This document shows, one piece after another, positions 1-12,949 of a stretch of DNA of 64,000 nucleotides. Numbering within the stretch: the stretch's first letter is position 1; every line of letters begins with the position of its first letter. The translations under genes and the position numbers were made by a program. Origin of the DNA: Elsinoe arachidis. Lineage: Eukaryota; Ascomycota; Dothideomycetes; Myriangiales; Elsinoaceae. Below the pieces are notes generated by a model, which searched no databases, had not been told where the DNA came from, and saw only the letters and a list, made by a program, of their open reading frames with translations. The DNA is taken from assembly GCA_013372555.1 (NCBI GenBank), contig JAAPAX010000002.1:3968001-4032000 (forward strand), in the 5' to 3' direction.

Positions 1-124
1 ACTTACCCCTCACTATTGCACTGGCAAACCCCAAAAGGGACACTGATGGAGAAGTTTCGTAGGAATTACGAACAAACGCACAATCCCATGACCAGAAATG
101 ACAGATATGCTACGTAACAGGTCA

Positions 125-1984
125 TCACATCCCCAGCACGATATGCTTGAACTCGTACTTCCTCGACCACTCGATCCAGTCCACATCCTCCGATCGTCCG
201 CCTGCATTCTCGGCTGCACGTTGCTCAATGATCGCCAGGTCGAGGAGGTGGTACACCCGTCTCACGGCCCCGGACAGCCCTGCCTGGCTCATCTGCCGGA
301 GGAGCCGAAGGGCTTCTTGCTTTTCGTCTCGGTTCTTGCTCACGAATCCGGCGATAAAAAGACCGGGAGCTAGGTGGTGGTTTTCCGTGTCGGCACTGGC
401 GACGCTGGCCCGGGCGGCTTTGATGATCACGCTGCAGTGCGTGGCGTCTTCGTCCTCATAGCGGTCTGATTCGAGCCGTTGCTGGGGGTACATGCTCGAA
501 TGGAGGTAGAGGGACAATACGGAGAATTGATACCGTGAGAAAGAGAATGTGCCTTGGATGATGGCTGGCTGTTGTTCCAGTGAACAGGGGTCTTCCGGAT
601 CGTCGGCGAATTGTGGGCAATTCCTTTCCCAAAGTTCTTGGTGGCGAGCAGACAAGTCGTCGACTCTCGCTTGTCGCTCTGCTTTGTCGACTGTGCCGGC
701 TTTCATATCTCGCCGCATGTCTAGAGTGAGCTGACTCTGTTCGGCATACATCTGAAAGATCAAAAGTGACAGCTTATGCACTGCTAGAAAGTTCTGAAAG
801 ACAGTTGCGGATGGGAAGGTATTCTCGCCGCTGGGAGCGATCGGCCATAGTGGTAATGTCTTGCCGTTCTTCAGGAAGCTCCGCACATAGTGACCTGCTT
901 CTTCGTTCCCGGCCAATCCAGCTTGTGAGTCCAACAGGAGAGTATACCACGACAGGTAAGCTTTCAGACGACTGATGCTTGGTGAAGACGGAGAGTGGAC
1001 AAGACTGGCTAGACCTTGCAAATGAAGTGCCCAGCATGTACGATCCTGTGGCCATCGTTGAGAAGCACAGCCAATGTCATACATGAGCAGAATGAAGTGC
1101 AGGAAGAACGTCGCCTCCGGATCGTATGTCTCAAGATTTCGACATGCAGATACCGCACGATCGTAGTGCTGAAACGAACCTGCCAGAAGCTCGGGACGGT
1201 TGTTGAGCCCGCTGTTCAGTAAGGTAATAGCACAGATCGCATGGTGGAGTGGGGGGAATCTTCGAGCTGTCGACAGAAGCAGATTCTCATCGTTCTCAAT
1301 ATTCAGTCGATATCGTACAGCCATAGGCATGATCTTTTTGCATATGACTGTGTCGAACAGGTAAGGGTGTCTCTGGTTGTCGATGCTTCGCGTGCCATAG
1401 TCCATGATGTCGAAGCGTGGAGAACCCCATGACTGCTCCTGCTGGGACGGACCGACCAGAGTGAGCGTATCGTCAGAATCCTCATCTTCAACATCGTGCA
1501 TCAGACGAACGGGGAGCTCGCCGAGCTCATGTCGAGAGACTCGATTTGACGTCGAAATCGTGTTGGCAGTGGTTCTCCGAGAGGAAATGCTCGGCGCAGG
1601 CGCACGTGCCGTAAGGGCGAGTGTAGAGTCCTCTCTTCCTCCACTCGACTCGGGAGATGAGGGGAATCCACCCGAGCTGTCAGTCTGATAGGAGTCGGAA
1701 CCAATGCTGGCATAGGCCTGCGGCTCGCTGGACCACTCGACAGCGGAGTCGGCCTGCTTGGAACTGGCCGCGGCTTTCTCGGCTCTCTTGTCGGTTACGA
1801 TATATTGTCTCTCGACTGTATAGTTGGAATTGACAAAGCGCCATTGGCGAGCCCAATCGCAAGCCTTGTTCAGTCGCGTACAGGGACCACACCTTGGCCG
1901 CTGTTCGTCACATTTCACCTTTCTCCTCCGACAGGTGCCACAACCGCTGAACGACCTCGCGGTGGATCGAGATGCATTGTCCAT
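125..1984 (-). CDS. Zn2Cys6 (fungal-type zinc cluster) transcription factor
   Basis: A single uninterrupted frame encodes 619 aa from an ATG at 1984. Near the N-terminus (residues about 14-43) is a complete binuclear zinc cluster with six cysteines spaced C-X2-C-X6-C-X6-C-X2-C-X6-C and a basic RRRKVK segment, which binds DNA in this family. A Ser/Thr-rich low-complexity linker (about 75-190) follows, then a long helical region from about residue 205 that resembles the fungal transcription factor domain (Fungal_trans_2 type). The C-terminus, WSRKYEFKHIVLGM, is a common ending in that family. It is probably a nuclear regulator; target genes cannot be inferred. The neighbouring DNA upstream is a RIP-degraded transposon block beginning about 770 bp away. 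Confidence 0.93.
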   Translation of the reverse strand: MDNASRSTARSFSGCGTCRRRKVKCDEQRPRCGPCTRLNKACDWARQWRFVNSNYTVERQYIVTDKRAEKAAASSKQADSAVEWSSEPQAYASIGSDSYQTDSSGGFPSSPESSGGREDSTLALTARAPAPSISSRRTTANTISTSNRVSRHELGELPVRLMHDVEDEDSDDTLTLVGPSQQEQSWGSPRFDIMDYGTRSIDNQRHPYLFDTVICKKIMPMAVRYRLNIENDENLLLSTARRFPPLHHAICAITLLNSGLNNRPELLAGSFQHYDRAVSACRNLETYDPEATFFLHFILLMYDIGCASQRWPQDRTCWALHLQGLASLVHSPSSPSISRLKAYLSWYTLLLDSQAGLAGNEEAGHYVRSFLKNGKTLPLWPIAPSGENTFPSATVFQNFLAVHKLSLLIFQMYAEQSQLTLDMRRDMKAGTVDKAERQARVDDLSARHQELWERNCPQFADDPEDPCSLEQQPAIIQGTFSFSRYQFSVLSLYLHSSMYPQQRLESDRYEDEDATHCSVIIKAARASVASADTENHHLAPGLFIAGFVSKNRDEKQEALRLLRQMSQAGLSGAVRRVYHLLDLAIIEQRAAENAGGRSEDVDWIEWSRKYEFKHIVLGM

Positions 1985-2757
1985 CGGATTGACGGTCCTC
2001 GCATGGCCACCACTAGGACAAGGTTGTCGAATAGGGTGAACATCTACGGTGAGTCCATGTCAGCTCCTGAAGGTAAAGAGCGGGGTCTGTCCGAGAAGGG
2101 TTGTCTGGACCGATGTGCAGGATTGGCGGATGCTTAGACCAGGTCACTGGAAACGTCGCGATTCAACGCATCATCGACAATCTCATATTGTAAAAAGCGA
2201 GCAATTGACGTGCTGAAAGTTGGAGAAGTGATGTCCTGAAAGAGTGCTGACAAGCTCTCAAAGAATGAATTGGTCGACACTCCTTTTGTCTTTTGTGACT
2301 TTTTACCTCAAGCTCAAGCTCAAACTCGGGCCCGCTGGCTGGTTAGGGTCAGGTCCAAGTATTGGCATGGTTCCTTCGTTTAAGAAACGGCAACGGTGCT
2401 AATGATACCTCGACATTATAACCGCACAACGCCCGGCACGAATGCCTCAGCAGGCCAGATCGGCGGAACACGAGTCACTGTGGTGTGAGCCTGCCATGTT
2501 GCGTCCTAGAGTGCTCTGGGCCATGGTCTCGGTCAGAATACCATGGACGGATACTTATTATTTGACAGCTCATGGCTCCAAATAGAATTCGGCGCAAGAT
2601 GCAGTTGCAGAGCAGCGACCAGTACTAGTCAATGTAATCTTGAGCCAGGCTTATACTTTAGGCTTATACTGTAGGCTAACACCAGCCACAACTGTGACCG
2701 ACAGTCCCACTCAAAAGCGGTAACGTGGGGCACTCGGAGAAGTAGCCTGTATGTATA
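1985..2757. other. Intergenic region upstream of the zinc-cluster gene
   Basis: Normal base composition, no supported coding frame. It presumably holds the promoter of the minus-strand regulator. Composition drops abruptly to AT/TpA-rich sequence at about 2758, where the inverted repeat of a transposon begins. Confidence 0.6.
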
Positions 2758-2788
2758 GGTGGATATTCTTATACTTGTCATAAAACTC
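2758..2788 (+). repeat. Left terminal inverted repeat of the interrupted DNA transposon
   Basis: Pairs with 19158-19189 in inverted orientation. The inner 21 bp differ only by C/T and G/A changes, as expected for RIP-mutated copies. Confidence 0.75.
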
Positions 2789-4974
2789 CTTGTTACACCT
2801 CCGTATTAGAATAGATCTTATAACTAAAACGGATAACTCTACTAATATTAATTATTGTTATATAGCATTAATTGTAAGTTACTAAGAATTAAATTCTCTA
2901 TTGTTTAATATAATTTTTATTATATATTTTATATTAGTAGTTATATAATTATACTCTATAATTTTTCTTAGTCTAGATAAATAATACCTCAACTAGTAAT
3001 TAACCTTAATAATTAGTAGCTAACTATTATAGAGTAGATATTCTTAAAGTGCTTTACTAGGAACGAAGTAGTTAAGAAGCTTTAAGAAGAGTATAGTATT
3101 AACATTAGTAGAGGTACTCTTATATAATAAATAAAGAATTAGAGAGTATTAGCCTATCTAAAGGCTAAGGACACTCTAGTACTCTATAACGATATATAGA
3201 GATACTTCTCTAATTATTATATCGATAACCTTTATATACTTAGTTAGCTTTAAGATAATAGCTACGAACTTAGCCTAAGAGCTCTCTACTATATCTACTA
3301 GAATATAGGTCTATATAAGTAGACTAGCTATAGTAATAATAATAAAGAGTATAGAGACGCTATAATACTAGAGATACTATAGTATAAGTATAAGTAAGGT
3401 AGTATTAAGGCTTATAGCTAAGGAACGATATATATATATATATAAGTAAGATATAATATCGTTAGAATATATATACAATTCTAAGAAGGCGAATTGTAGA
3501 TAGAATCGCTAATACTTTTTATAGTTACTATATAGTAGAAATTACTAGATTTCTCTATCTAGAGAACTTTAAGTACTATCGCTACTACATATAAGTTAAT
3601 TAAGTAATTTAGTATTCTCTAGAGCTAGATTTTGTATAGTATCTAGATACTTACTATAAATTTAAGTATTAGAGAATCTAGATATATAGTATAATCGACA
3701 CTTAGTTACGATAGCTTATTTAGATCTATTATAGTATATCTAGACGAACTTAGCGCTTAGTTACTACTTAATATCTCGCTACTGTTACTACTAGAGGTAT
3801 AATGCTATTAAGGCTTATTATAGACTATAGTACCGAAACTATCTAAGTTACTAATCTTTATTACGACCTTCGATAAGAGATTAAGCCTATTATAGACAAG
3901 TCTAGAGGACCTTTAAGCTTTAAAGATTACTTTAGATATAGAACCTTACGCTTAAACTAGTAGATTAAGGTATACTAGAGTTAGTAGGTATAATAGCTTA
4001 ACCTTTAGAGAGTTTATTTTATTAACTTAGTAGCTAGTTAAGGCTTTAACGCCTCTTCTATACTAGATAGGATTGCCTTCCTTGTAGTCTATATACTAAT
4101 TATATAGTAAAAGGTAGTAACCTTTACTTAAACTTATAACTACTAGAGTATCTATAATTAGTTAAGAAGGAGACTATAGACTATACTAGGGATACTAGAG
4201 CTTAATTATAACTATCTAGAGCGTTAGAGAGAGATATTTAGTAGTATTCTAGTACTAATTAAGTTAGTTAAAGAATACTAGGAAGTAGTAGAAGATTTTA
4301 GTAAGTAACTTATATAGAGAATTACTAATAAATTATAAACTTACTAATTGCTAGACATTAATAAATACCTACCTACTACTACTCTTTAGTAGTATTTAAG
4401 TACGCTTATAGCTAGCGAATTTACTAATTTCAATAGTATAACTATTTATAATAATAGTAATAAGGTATATATTACTACTTACTAGTACCTTCGTAATAAA
4501 GTCTAGTTTTATTTCGTAATAGGCATTAAGTCTATTCTATATAAATTAGACTATCTATATACTCTTAATTGTAGTTAGTAAGGGTCGTTTACGCTATTAG
4601 AGTAATTTTTAAGAGTTTAGAAGAGAGAAGCTACTAGAATTACTAAGTAAATCGTACTAATAACTCGGTATATCTATACTAGTAATTACTAATATAAAAA
4701 GATATTCTTTTATTTATTTTATATTTCTCTTCTATCTCTTTTACCTTCTATTTATTATAGCTTTAATTACTAATATTTAGGTAGCTCTCTACTCTATTAC
4801 TCTAATAGTCTTCTTCTATAATAACATAATTAAGAGTTATATAAGATATAGCTTCTATAATATAATTAATTCTTTCTATTATAGTACTAAATAGCCTTTT
4901 TAGCGAGAATCGATAGCTATACTAACCTTATTATCGCGTTAGACATTAGTTATATATTAGTAAGTTAATACTAT
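2789..4974 (+). pseudogene. Left arm of DNA transposon, degraded coding region of unknown family
   Basis: The plus strand reads as a protein-like frame broken almost only by TAG/TAA (for example from about 3050 to 4540), the pattern expected when CAG, CAA and TGG codons are RIP-mutated. I do not recognise the protein. Homology to the left half of the sister element at 53.4-58.3 kb is visible around 3430-3700. The arm is cut at 4974 by the LTR of the nested retrotransposon. Confidence 0.55.
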
Positions 4975-5168
4975 TATAGGCTAAGAAGCAGGTTAGGTAA
5001 CCTATAGCTATTATTATAAAGTAGTATTAGCACTTAGAGATAGCATTATAGACAATTAAGATAGTATTATAGCTTTACTAGTGTAATAGACTAGTGTCTT
5101 TAACGTAATAGTAGTAACAAGAGTAGAATATCTCTACTTAATACTAGGAAGTAACCTACTCTATAACA
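4975..5168 (+). repeat. 5' LTR of the nested retrotransposon
   Basis: 194 bp, aligned end to end with 16061-16254. Differences are transitions. The expected terminal TG is mutated to TA here but intact in the 3' copy; the CA end is intact here and TA in the 3' copy. Confidence 0.8.
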
Positions 5169-6884
5169 TTAGTAATCTCGTCTAGAGAGCGTCTAATTCG
5201 TAGTTAACGGCATATCGAGTGTTATTTATTTTTAGTTACACACGTTAAAGGTTACTCTAGCTTCTATAGAGTTTTATAGGTTTATATATAGTATATACGT
5301 TTATAATCTATAGTTATTTTCGTAGTGTAATGTTATATTTATATAAGAAGAATATAATAGAAATATCGAGAGAGGCACTATCTTTAGTATACTAACACAT
5401 ACTAGAACGCTTAAAAGGCTTCTTCTAGAACTATAGGACATAGAGATCACGAAGACTCTAATAGATTATAAAGAGAAAGACTCTAAAAACTTACTATAGA
5501 TAATCGCAATTAATACTACTTCTAGATCCGAGCCTAGCTTAAATCTAGAACATTATACAAGTTATAGGTAAGGCTATACTAGTTATATAATTAGCCGAGA
5601 TATAGAGATTTACCTCTATACTCTAAGGCTTAGAACTATATAAAGAGTTATATAGATAAGAGGTTCTCTACTATCGAGCATCTAAGGAGAATATAAGTGT
5701 TACTTCTTGTCCTAATAGAAAAGTATATTACATATGTAATATTACTTCTAAAAGAGAGAAACTAGAGAACTTAGAGAATAAACCTTCTAGCTACTATAGC
5801 TATAGACGATTTCGGAGCTAGTACTCTATTTAATAAATATCGAGATCTACTCTCTCCTACCTTAGCTAGTAGCGACAATAATAAAGAGAAGCCTATAAAG
5901 GATTATAGTACTCTAGTTATAGAGAAGACTAAATAGATAGCTTCTTTATTATCGTCTTCCTTGCCTCTACTACCTTAATAGACACTAGCACCTTTAGTAA
6001 TTATATACCCTATATATCTATTTATAGTGTAGGTAACTATACTAGCTCCTAATGCTAGTTAATAGAGAGTACTCTTCTTCGATAGTTCTAATATCTCTAA
6101 GTTTCTCGAAGAATAGAATACCTTTATATCTATCTATTAGCTAGCTAAGAGTGTTACTATATAACGCCTTCCTTAGTATTATTTAGCAAGTATTCGAGAA
6201 TAGATTAAGTCCTATACTAGATAGACTATATATAACTAGGAGAGCTTAAGGAAGAAGATAAGACTTAGCTTCGAAGAGATAGACTTAACCTACTAGATAA
6301 CTTCTCGCGCCTACCTAGAACGACTAAGAGATACTCTATACTAATCTTACTAAGAGATAATATAATATAGTTATATATTTAGAAGAGCTATAGACTCCCT
6401 CGGAGAGACTAGGTTAGATATAATTACTAGAGAGATTTAGTTTATAGAAGGCCTTCTAGCTTATATTCGGAACTATATTTATACTAAGAGTAGTATAGAT
6501 GTTAAACATCTAGATACCTTTAAGCATTTCGATAGGATCTAGAGGCTAGCAGAAGACAAGATTTTAGAGATATAACGTCTCGAGTCTTTCTAGAGTACTT
6601 CTAAAGTTTAGTCTATAAGTAAGGCTCTTATAAAGAAGATATTAGTAGATTCTCGGCTAGCAACGAATAGCTCGCTAGCGATATAGCCTAACGAGAGTTT
6701 AGTGCTTAGAATAAGCATATAAGAGTTAGTTCGTAGTATCGAAAAGCTATTAGTATAGCTATTATAGGTTAAGTCTACTTCTATAGTATCTATTTCTATT
6801 ACTTAGCCTAACTAGTATACAACCTCTCGAGCATATTCTATATCTAGAGCTACTATTAGACCTACACCTATAAACTCTCGTAGT

Positions 6885-6926
6885 TGTTAGTTTTATAAGG
6901 TAGAGAGATATTCCTATAGGAATTGC
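6885..6926 (+). pseudogene. Gag zinc knuckle (CCHC) of the nested retrotransposon, mutated
   Basis: The codons fit the C-X2-C-X4-H-X4-C spacing of retroelement nucleocapsid knuckles. The second Cys codon reads TAT (G-to-A from TGT) and the His codon reads TAT (C-to-T from CAT), both RIP-type changes. The flanking frame (roughly 5400-7300) is the likely gag region. Confidence 0.6.
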
Positions 6927-7856
6927 CTATCTATTACTAACCTAGTAGATTATAGCTTAATCTATTTCTAAGGTCCGTATATGTTCTAGAGCTTAGCTAA
7001 GAATCTAGAGAACTCTATAGGAAAGTTAGCTCGTCGTAATAAAGGAGCTACCTAGTTCTAGAAGAAATAAATCAAGTAACGTCTTATTACTTAGAGTAAA
7101 CTCTCGGTATAAAACTTAGACTATTAGTATCTCTATATAGAAGACAACTCCGACGAAGAAGCTAATAACTCGATCTAGTACACTAATTTCGTATTAGAAG
7201 AGTTCCCTAACTCTTAAGAAGTGTCTATCTTAGCTACTACCTAATAGATATCTCCTTCTACTTATACTAGTAAGATAAAAGCGTCTACTACTAGTGTCTA
7301 GAAGCCCGGGACTTAATGTCTATCTTATAGAGTTATAAGGTCTCTTCGTGCTAGGAACTACTAACCTATAGTAAGTCCTTCCGAGGTGGTCGTGCCTATA
7401 GGTATAAACGTAGAGAGGAGCTACTCTACTACTATAGAGCCTAAGAGAGATTAAGATATTAAGATAGAGACTTAATCGAATAATTCTATTTCTACTTAAA
7501 AGAAGATACTAAAGACTTAGAGGTTTAATAAGGTTCTTTAGTAAACTACTAATCCTTAGGATACTATAAGATCTCTATTAGACTTAAATATTACCTTATA
7601 TATAGGTACTCTTCTTAGCATATTCTAACCTCTCTTCTATATTCTCTACTAGAGGTTCGATAATCTAGACCTTCCTAGTAATAAAGTTCTAGAGTTGTTC
7701 TACCTCTCCTATGCTAAAGTAAGCCTTCTCTAGTAACTAGAGAAACTAGTAGCTTTAGATAATAAGTAAGAAGCTATTTAACAAGGATCCTCGGAAGAGC
7801 TAGTAATAGTAGCTAGTCCGAAGCTTATTGTCGGCCTTAGGTACGACACACGTTTA

Positions 7857-8138
7857 GTGCGAGCTCTTTTAGACAGTAGAGTAGAATATAACCTAATGTC
7901 TACGAACCTAGCTATAGAACTTAGGTTACTAGTGCAAGAGCTTAGCATCGAAATACTAGATACTATAGGAATAGGTTACTTCTCTAGGGTATATATAAAC
8001 GTCTATATTAACGTTAGAGGAGTTACTACTAACATCTATTTCCTGCTAATAGATCGTAAGTTAGAGTATATTATTCTTAGCTACCTATATAAATACAAAG
8101 CCTATCTCTTGTCTCGGAATATAGATAATAACTCTTAG
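7857..8138 (+). pseudogene. Retropepsin-like protease segment of the nested retrotransposon
   Basis: A 93-codon frame without stops, rare in this RIP-saturated block, so it escaped nonsense mutation. It begins with a retroviral-type aspartic protease motif, ALLDSR, followed by EYNLMSTNLA. The usual D-S/T-G catalytic triplet is D-S-R here, compatible with a G-to-A change in a GGA codon. The neighbouring frame continues into mutated pol sequence, so this is a piece of a polyprotein, not a separate gene. Confidence 0.6.
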
Positions 8139-8899
8139 TAGAGCACTATCTAGTCTAATAATAGAACTCGTAAGGTTACCTTTTAAGGTACTAAGTCTAA
8201 AGGTCCTAAGAATCGATTATTCTATAAGCTAACCTAGATGTCGAAGGCTTTAAATAAGTAAGTAGCGTTATTCCTAGCTTAGGCGTCGTACGTATATAGC
8301 CGGAGGAGTCTTCTTTGTCTTCTGTTTCTAATAGAGTTTCTATTTAGGCGTTTAAGGTTAGTAAATGCAAGGAGTTAGTGTTATATAATCTAAGATACGA
8401 CCTATAGGTAGATCCTAAAAACATAGCCTTAGCCGAAAGATAGAGAGATAATTAGTTAAGGTTAAGTAGCTCTACGGGATTACCTAGATTTAAGCCTAGC
8501 TTAGATCTAGAAGATAGAAGGATTTATTAGATAGTAAGCCTTGCTAAATTTAAGCCTAGCTTAAGATCGGGAAGTACAAGATTAGCTAGGTTACGTTATT
8601 AGTTTATCCTATCTCTAGTAGGCTATAACCTTAAGTTCTGTATCTTATACAAGAATAACTAGTTCTCTTTACTATTAGTAGTTAAGCTTAGCCTTCGAAG
8701 ACATATAGAGGTGCCTAAGGTATAAGTAGAGACGCTATATAAATAGAAAGATAAGAAGGTTTAACCTATAGACACACACGACATAGATAGCTCTATACCT
8801 AGTAGTGATCTATACTAGCGTAAGTGCTACTTAGAGTAAGAGGCTCTTCTTCTCTTTATTAATACACCTTTCTACTAATACCTTATACCTAAGTTCTCT

Positions 8900-10500
8900 A
8901 CTATTCCTACTAGGTCGAGACTTATAGAAGAAAGAGAAGTATAGCTTATTATTAGAATTAAGATATAGCTATAAGAGAAAGAGTTATTTATATAAGTCCT
9001 ACTAAATTAAGAAGTAGCGCTAGTATAGAACTTCTTAGAGATAGGTCGTATCTAACCTAAAGTTACTCTACCTTAAGAGATACGAATAATCCTATATATA
9101 CTATAGTAGGAACCTAGCTTTCCTATGCCTAAGTCCCTAAGAGGTAAGGTAGTAGACATAGTTAAGAAATAGATAGACAATAGACTTCTAGAGCTAAGTT
9201 ATATACCTTATTATAATCTATAGTTCTTAGTCGCTAAGAAACAAAGTAGCTAGTATTATATAGTAAACGTAGCTATAAAGATTAACTCCGTTACTATATA
9301 GGATATAAACCTTCCGCCTTCTATAGACGATTTCTTAGAGTCTTTTATAGACATGTATATAGCGTCGCTAATTAACTATTTCTCTAGGTACGACTAAGTT
9401 ATATTAGCTAGACTAAGCAGAGATATTACCTTCTTTATAACGCCTCTTAGCCTTATATAGTAGACGACTCTTCCCTAAGGAGCAACTAATTCGGTAGTAT
9501 AGTTTTATTATATAAATAATACTATTCTCTAGAATTGTATTCCTTATAACGCTTAGCCGTTTATAGATAATAATAGAGTAAAAGGACTACGTACTAATTA
9601 TAGTAGAGAAGAAATAGAGCTAGGTATCTAGAGATTTATACTTAAACATATCTAAGCTTTAGATCGGACCTTAGCTAATATCGAGTGTGCTAGATATATA
9701 ATCTCTAGCGCTAAGTTACAGTTTTTGTAGGCTAGGTTAAGTATTATTAGTTTCCTTTATAATACTTAAGAACGATATTCTAATAACACTAAGATTATTA
9801 AGATCCTCGAGTAGCCGGTGTATACTAATAGTACTAAAGTCCGTTTCTTCTTAGAGGTCTATATCTACTATAGGCTATAGGTAAAAGACTTTACTATCGT
9901 AGTAAAGCCTCTATATCGTCTACTTCGTATAGATATTCCTTTTCTCTAGAAGAGAGATACCTAAGAAGCTATAGATAAGTTAAAGACTATCTTAACTTTG
10001 CCTCCTACGTTAATACCTATTAACTATAAGAATAGAGCAGACGAGATTATTTTAGTAGTAGATATAAGTCTTTCTAGATAGAGAGTAGCTCTTATATAGG
10101 TCGACAAGAACTAGCCTAAGAGATAACACATTATTCGATTCGAATCTAGCATATAGTTAGATGTTAAACGTAAATATAATTCTAGTAAGCGCGAATGTCG
10201 TAGGTTGCTTAAGGCCTTATAAAAGGTATAGTCCTATCTATATAGCGTAAGCTTCGTAGTAGAAATAGACGCTAATACACTAGTAGTATAACTTAATTAG
10301 TCTACTACTAACCTTTCTAGATCGGTAATAGCGTAGTAGATTATATAGCTTTATCTATTCGCGTTCGATATTTAACATGTTCCTAGGAGCAAAAACATAG
10401 TAGCTAATAGTTTATTACAGTAGCTAAGGTTCCTATTAGATAATTAGGAGAAGGCATACGAAGTAGACATCGACGATATAATCGATAATAAGTTCTTCCC
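8900..10500 (+). pseudogene. Reverse transcriptase and RNase H region of the nested retrotransposon
   Basis: Read through stop codons, 9200-9600 resembles fungal Gypsy reverse transcriptase. The catalytic Asp pair appears as F-I-D-N (9560-9571), the second Asp codon being AAT rather than GAT. From about 10000 to 10440 an RNase H-like segment follows (VVDISLSR, then IRFESS, then KRECRRLLKAL). The damage is G-to-A and C-to-T throughout. Confidence 0.6.
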
Positions 10501-10949
10501 GGTTAAAGTACGCGCCTTGTAAGTAGATAACGTGCTTAAGCCTAGCTACGGAGAAGAGTTAGTAGCGTTAGCTACCTATCTAGTTACTCTTCGGCGTCTA
10601 CTAGAACTAAATACTAAGAAGTTTATTCGATTTAAGCGTAATACTTTAAACTTCTTAGTATAGGATAAGTACCTATTCTAACAAGGACGAAAAGGATCTC
10701 CTCTTAGGCGTGTTATAGATAATAGTGCTTAACAAGAATAGGTTATATATATGTTATACAACGATAGTAGTTATAAGGGGCAAGAGGTAATATAGAAAAA
10801 GATCTCTAATAGGTACTAGTAGCTATCGATGTATATCGACATTTAGTACTATATAGAGATATATAATAAGTGTTAATATAGAGCCTAAGAACGCACAACT
10901 AAAGAGCTTAAGACTTTAGGCGTTTCTACTCTTTGTATAAAGTAGTACA

Positions 10950-11880
10950 TTAATGTCGTTTATATACTAGTATTATAAGCTAGGAAGTACCTTATTATTA
11001 TACAGGAAGCTATAAGTAGTTAGCCGGAGGTATAAGGACTAACTTTAGCTAACGCTAAGGCTATAGCAAAGTTCCTATTTAAAGATATTATTACTAGGTA
11101 TAGCGCTATAGGTTTAATTGTCTTCGATAGAGAATTTAAGTTTAAGAAAGCTATATATACTACCTATATATAATTCGATATTAACTACGTTATTACCTCT
11201 TTCTATAATCCGTAATCTAATAAGATAGAAAGAGGCTACCTAAATATTATAAATAGTCTTACTAAGCTTACTAACGACAACGATAGTAGCTAGTTAGAGT
11301 TTCTATATGCTATTCTTTAGGCAAAAAGGACAACTACGAACTAAATTATAGAGTAAACGCTAGCTACCTTAATATATAAGATAGATATAGTTCTTCTAGT
11401 TAAGTTCGATATTTACACTTAGCGAACTTAAGACTAGAGAGCTATTCGTACTTATAAAGACCTAATAGCTACGCGCGCTTAATAGCTTTAGATACGAGAT
11501 AATAATCTAGAAGAGACTTGTACAAGAATTCTATAATTACAAGAGAAGTATAAAGACGTATAGGACATAAGCTATAATATCTAGTAGAAACAGCTTAAGG
11601 TCGGAGATATAGTGCTAGTATATAATACACATCTTAGAAAGGTTCGTTAAGACAAGCTCTATAATTAATAGTATAGACTATATAGAGTTATCGCTATCTA
11701 TAATTCTAGATATTACGAACTAGCTAAGCTATATAGACATATACTTCCTAGTATATATGTCCGACAATAGCTAAAGCTCTATTAGTCTATAGATAAACGA
11801 CAAGTTAAAGCTACTACTATTAGATAGTTATTACGCTAACTAGTTATTAAGATCGATTAGCTAGAGAGCTTCGATCCGGA
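10950..11880 (+). pseudogene. Integrase region of the nested retrotransposon
   Basis: The frame shows an integrase-core pattern: IVFDREFKF (about 11118-11145), then SFYNPQSNKIERGYLN (about 11195-11240), matching the second Asp and the downstream Glu of the D,D-35-E core. A basic C-terminal segment follows near 11640-11780 (VRQDKLYN, then LYRHILPSIYVRQ). Many TAG/TAA codons interrupt it. Confidence 0.55.
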
Positions 11881-11936
11881 TAAGTACGAGTAACACAAGT
11901 AATCGGGATCTCTTTTGTTTAGAGTTTAGAGTTTTA

Positions 11937-11953
11937 GTGTCTAGGATAGACAC
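11937..11953. repeat. Small perfect hairpin, first copy
   Basis: GTGTCTA-GGA-TAGACAC, a 7-bp stem with a 3-nt loop, followed by a purine-rich run. The identical hairpin with a similar purine-rich follow-on recurs at 16023-16039, directly before the 3' LTR. Confidence 0.75.
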
Positions 11954-12949
11954 TTATTAGTAAGAGAGGTGTACTATAAAGAGATAAGGTCGTAAGGGAT
12001 AATAGAAGCTTCTATATCTAAGCTTAGCTTAAATCTAGATTTACTATACGTAGGTATATAACACGCTACTTATATACTACTATCTAGCTAACTTCTAGTA
12101 TAAACCTCTAATCTAGATTAGTAGTAGCTATAGATTAGTTATAGAGAAGAAGGAGAAGAAGAAGAAGATACCTAAGAAGAAGTATACTTACTAGCTCTTT
12201 ACCCTGTATAAACAAGAAACCTAAGAAGACCTTCGTAGCTATAGATAGTAAATAGCAAAGATATACTTAACAAGAAGTGTACGCTAGCTATTAGAATAGA
12301 TTAAAGCAAAGGCTATCTATTAAGGTTAGTAAAGAGTTTCCTTGTTCTAATTGCTTTAGAATTGTCTTTATTTAACTTCTTTATATAGATATTTTGTTTT
12401 TAGTCGATTTTAGTTGCTTTATATACTTTCGGAAAGAACAAGTAATAAGAACAATAAAAAGGAGTTTACTAGTTATAGAGAGATTCGAGTAGTAAAGCAT
12501 ATAGAATAAAGGAATAGAGTAGAGGTATAAAAGAGATAAGGTATAACTTACCTCTAAGAGTAAGCGCGAAGGTATAGTAGACAAGGCAAATATAATATAA
12601 GACAAATATAGTATAAGTTGCAAGTAGTTACTGTAAAGGGTATACTTACTATAGCTATAGAAAAATTTTATATTACATTAACGACTACCTTCGACACTTT
12701 CTACCTTTATATTACACCTTCTATACTTTTATAGATATATACTCTCTTTTGCTCTATACTAGAGCGCTTTCTTTAAGCTCGTTTAAGCTATTCTACATCG
12801 ATAATAATAGCTAATAGCTATAGCGCAAAATTCTAATATACTACGTAACTCTTATATTAGTAGACTAAGTTTATCTAATACTTTTACAACGATAGTAGAC
12901 GATAGTAGGTAGCCTATAGCTAGTCCTAGCTTAGCTACTGTCGCTACTA

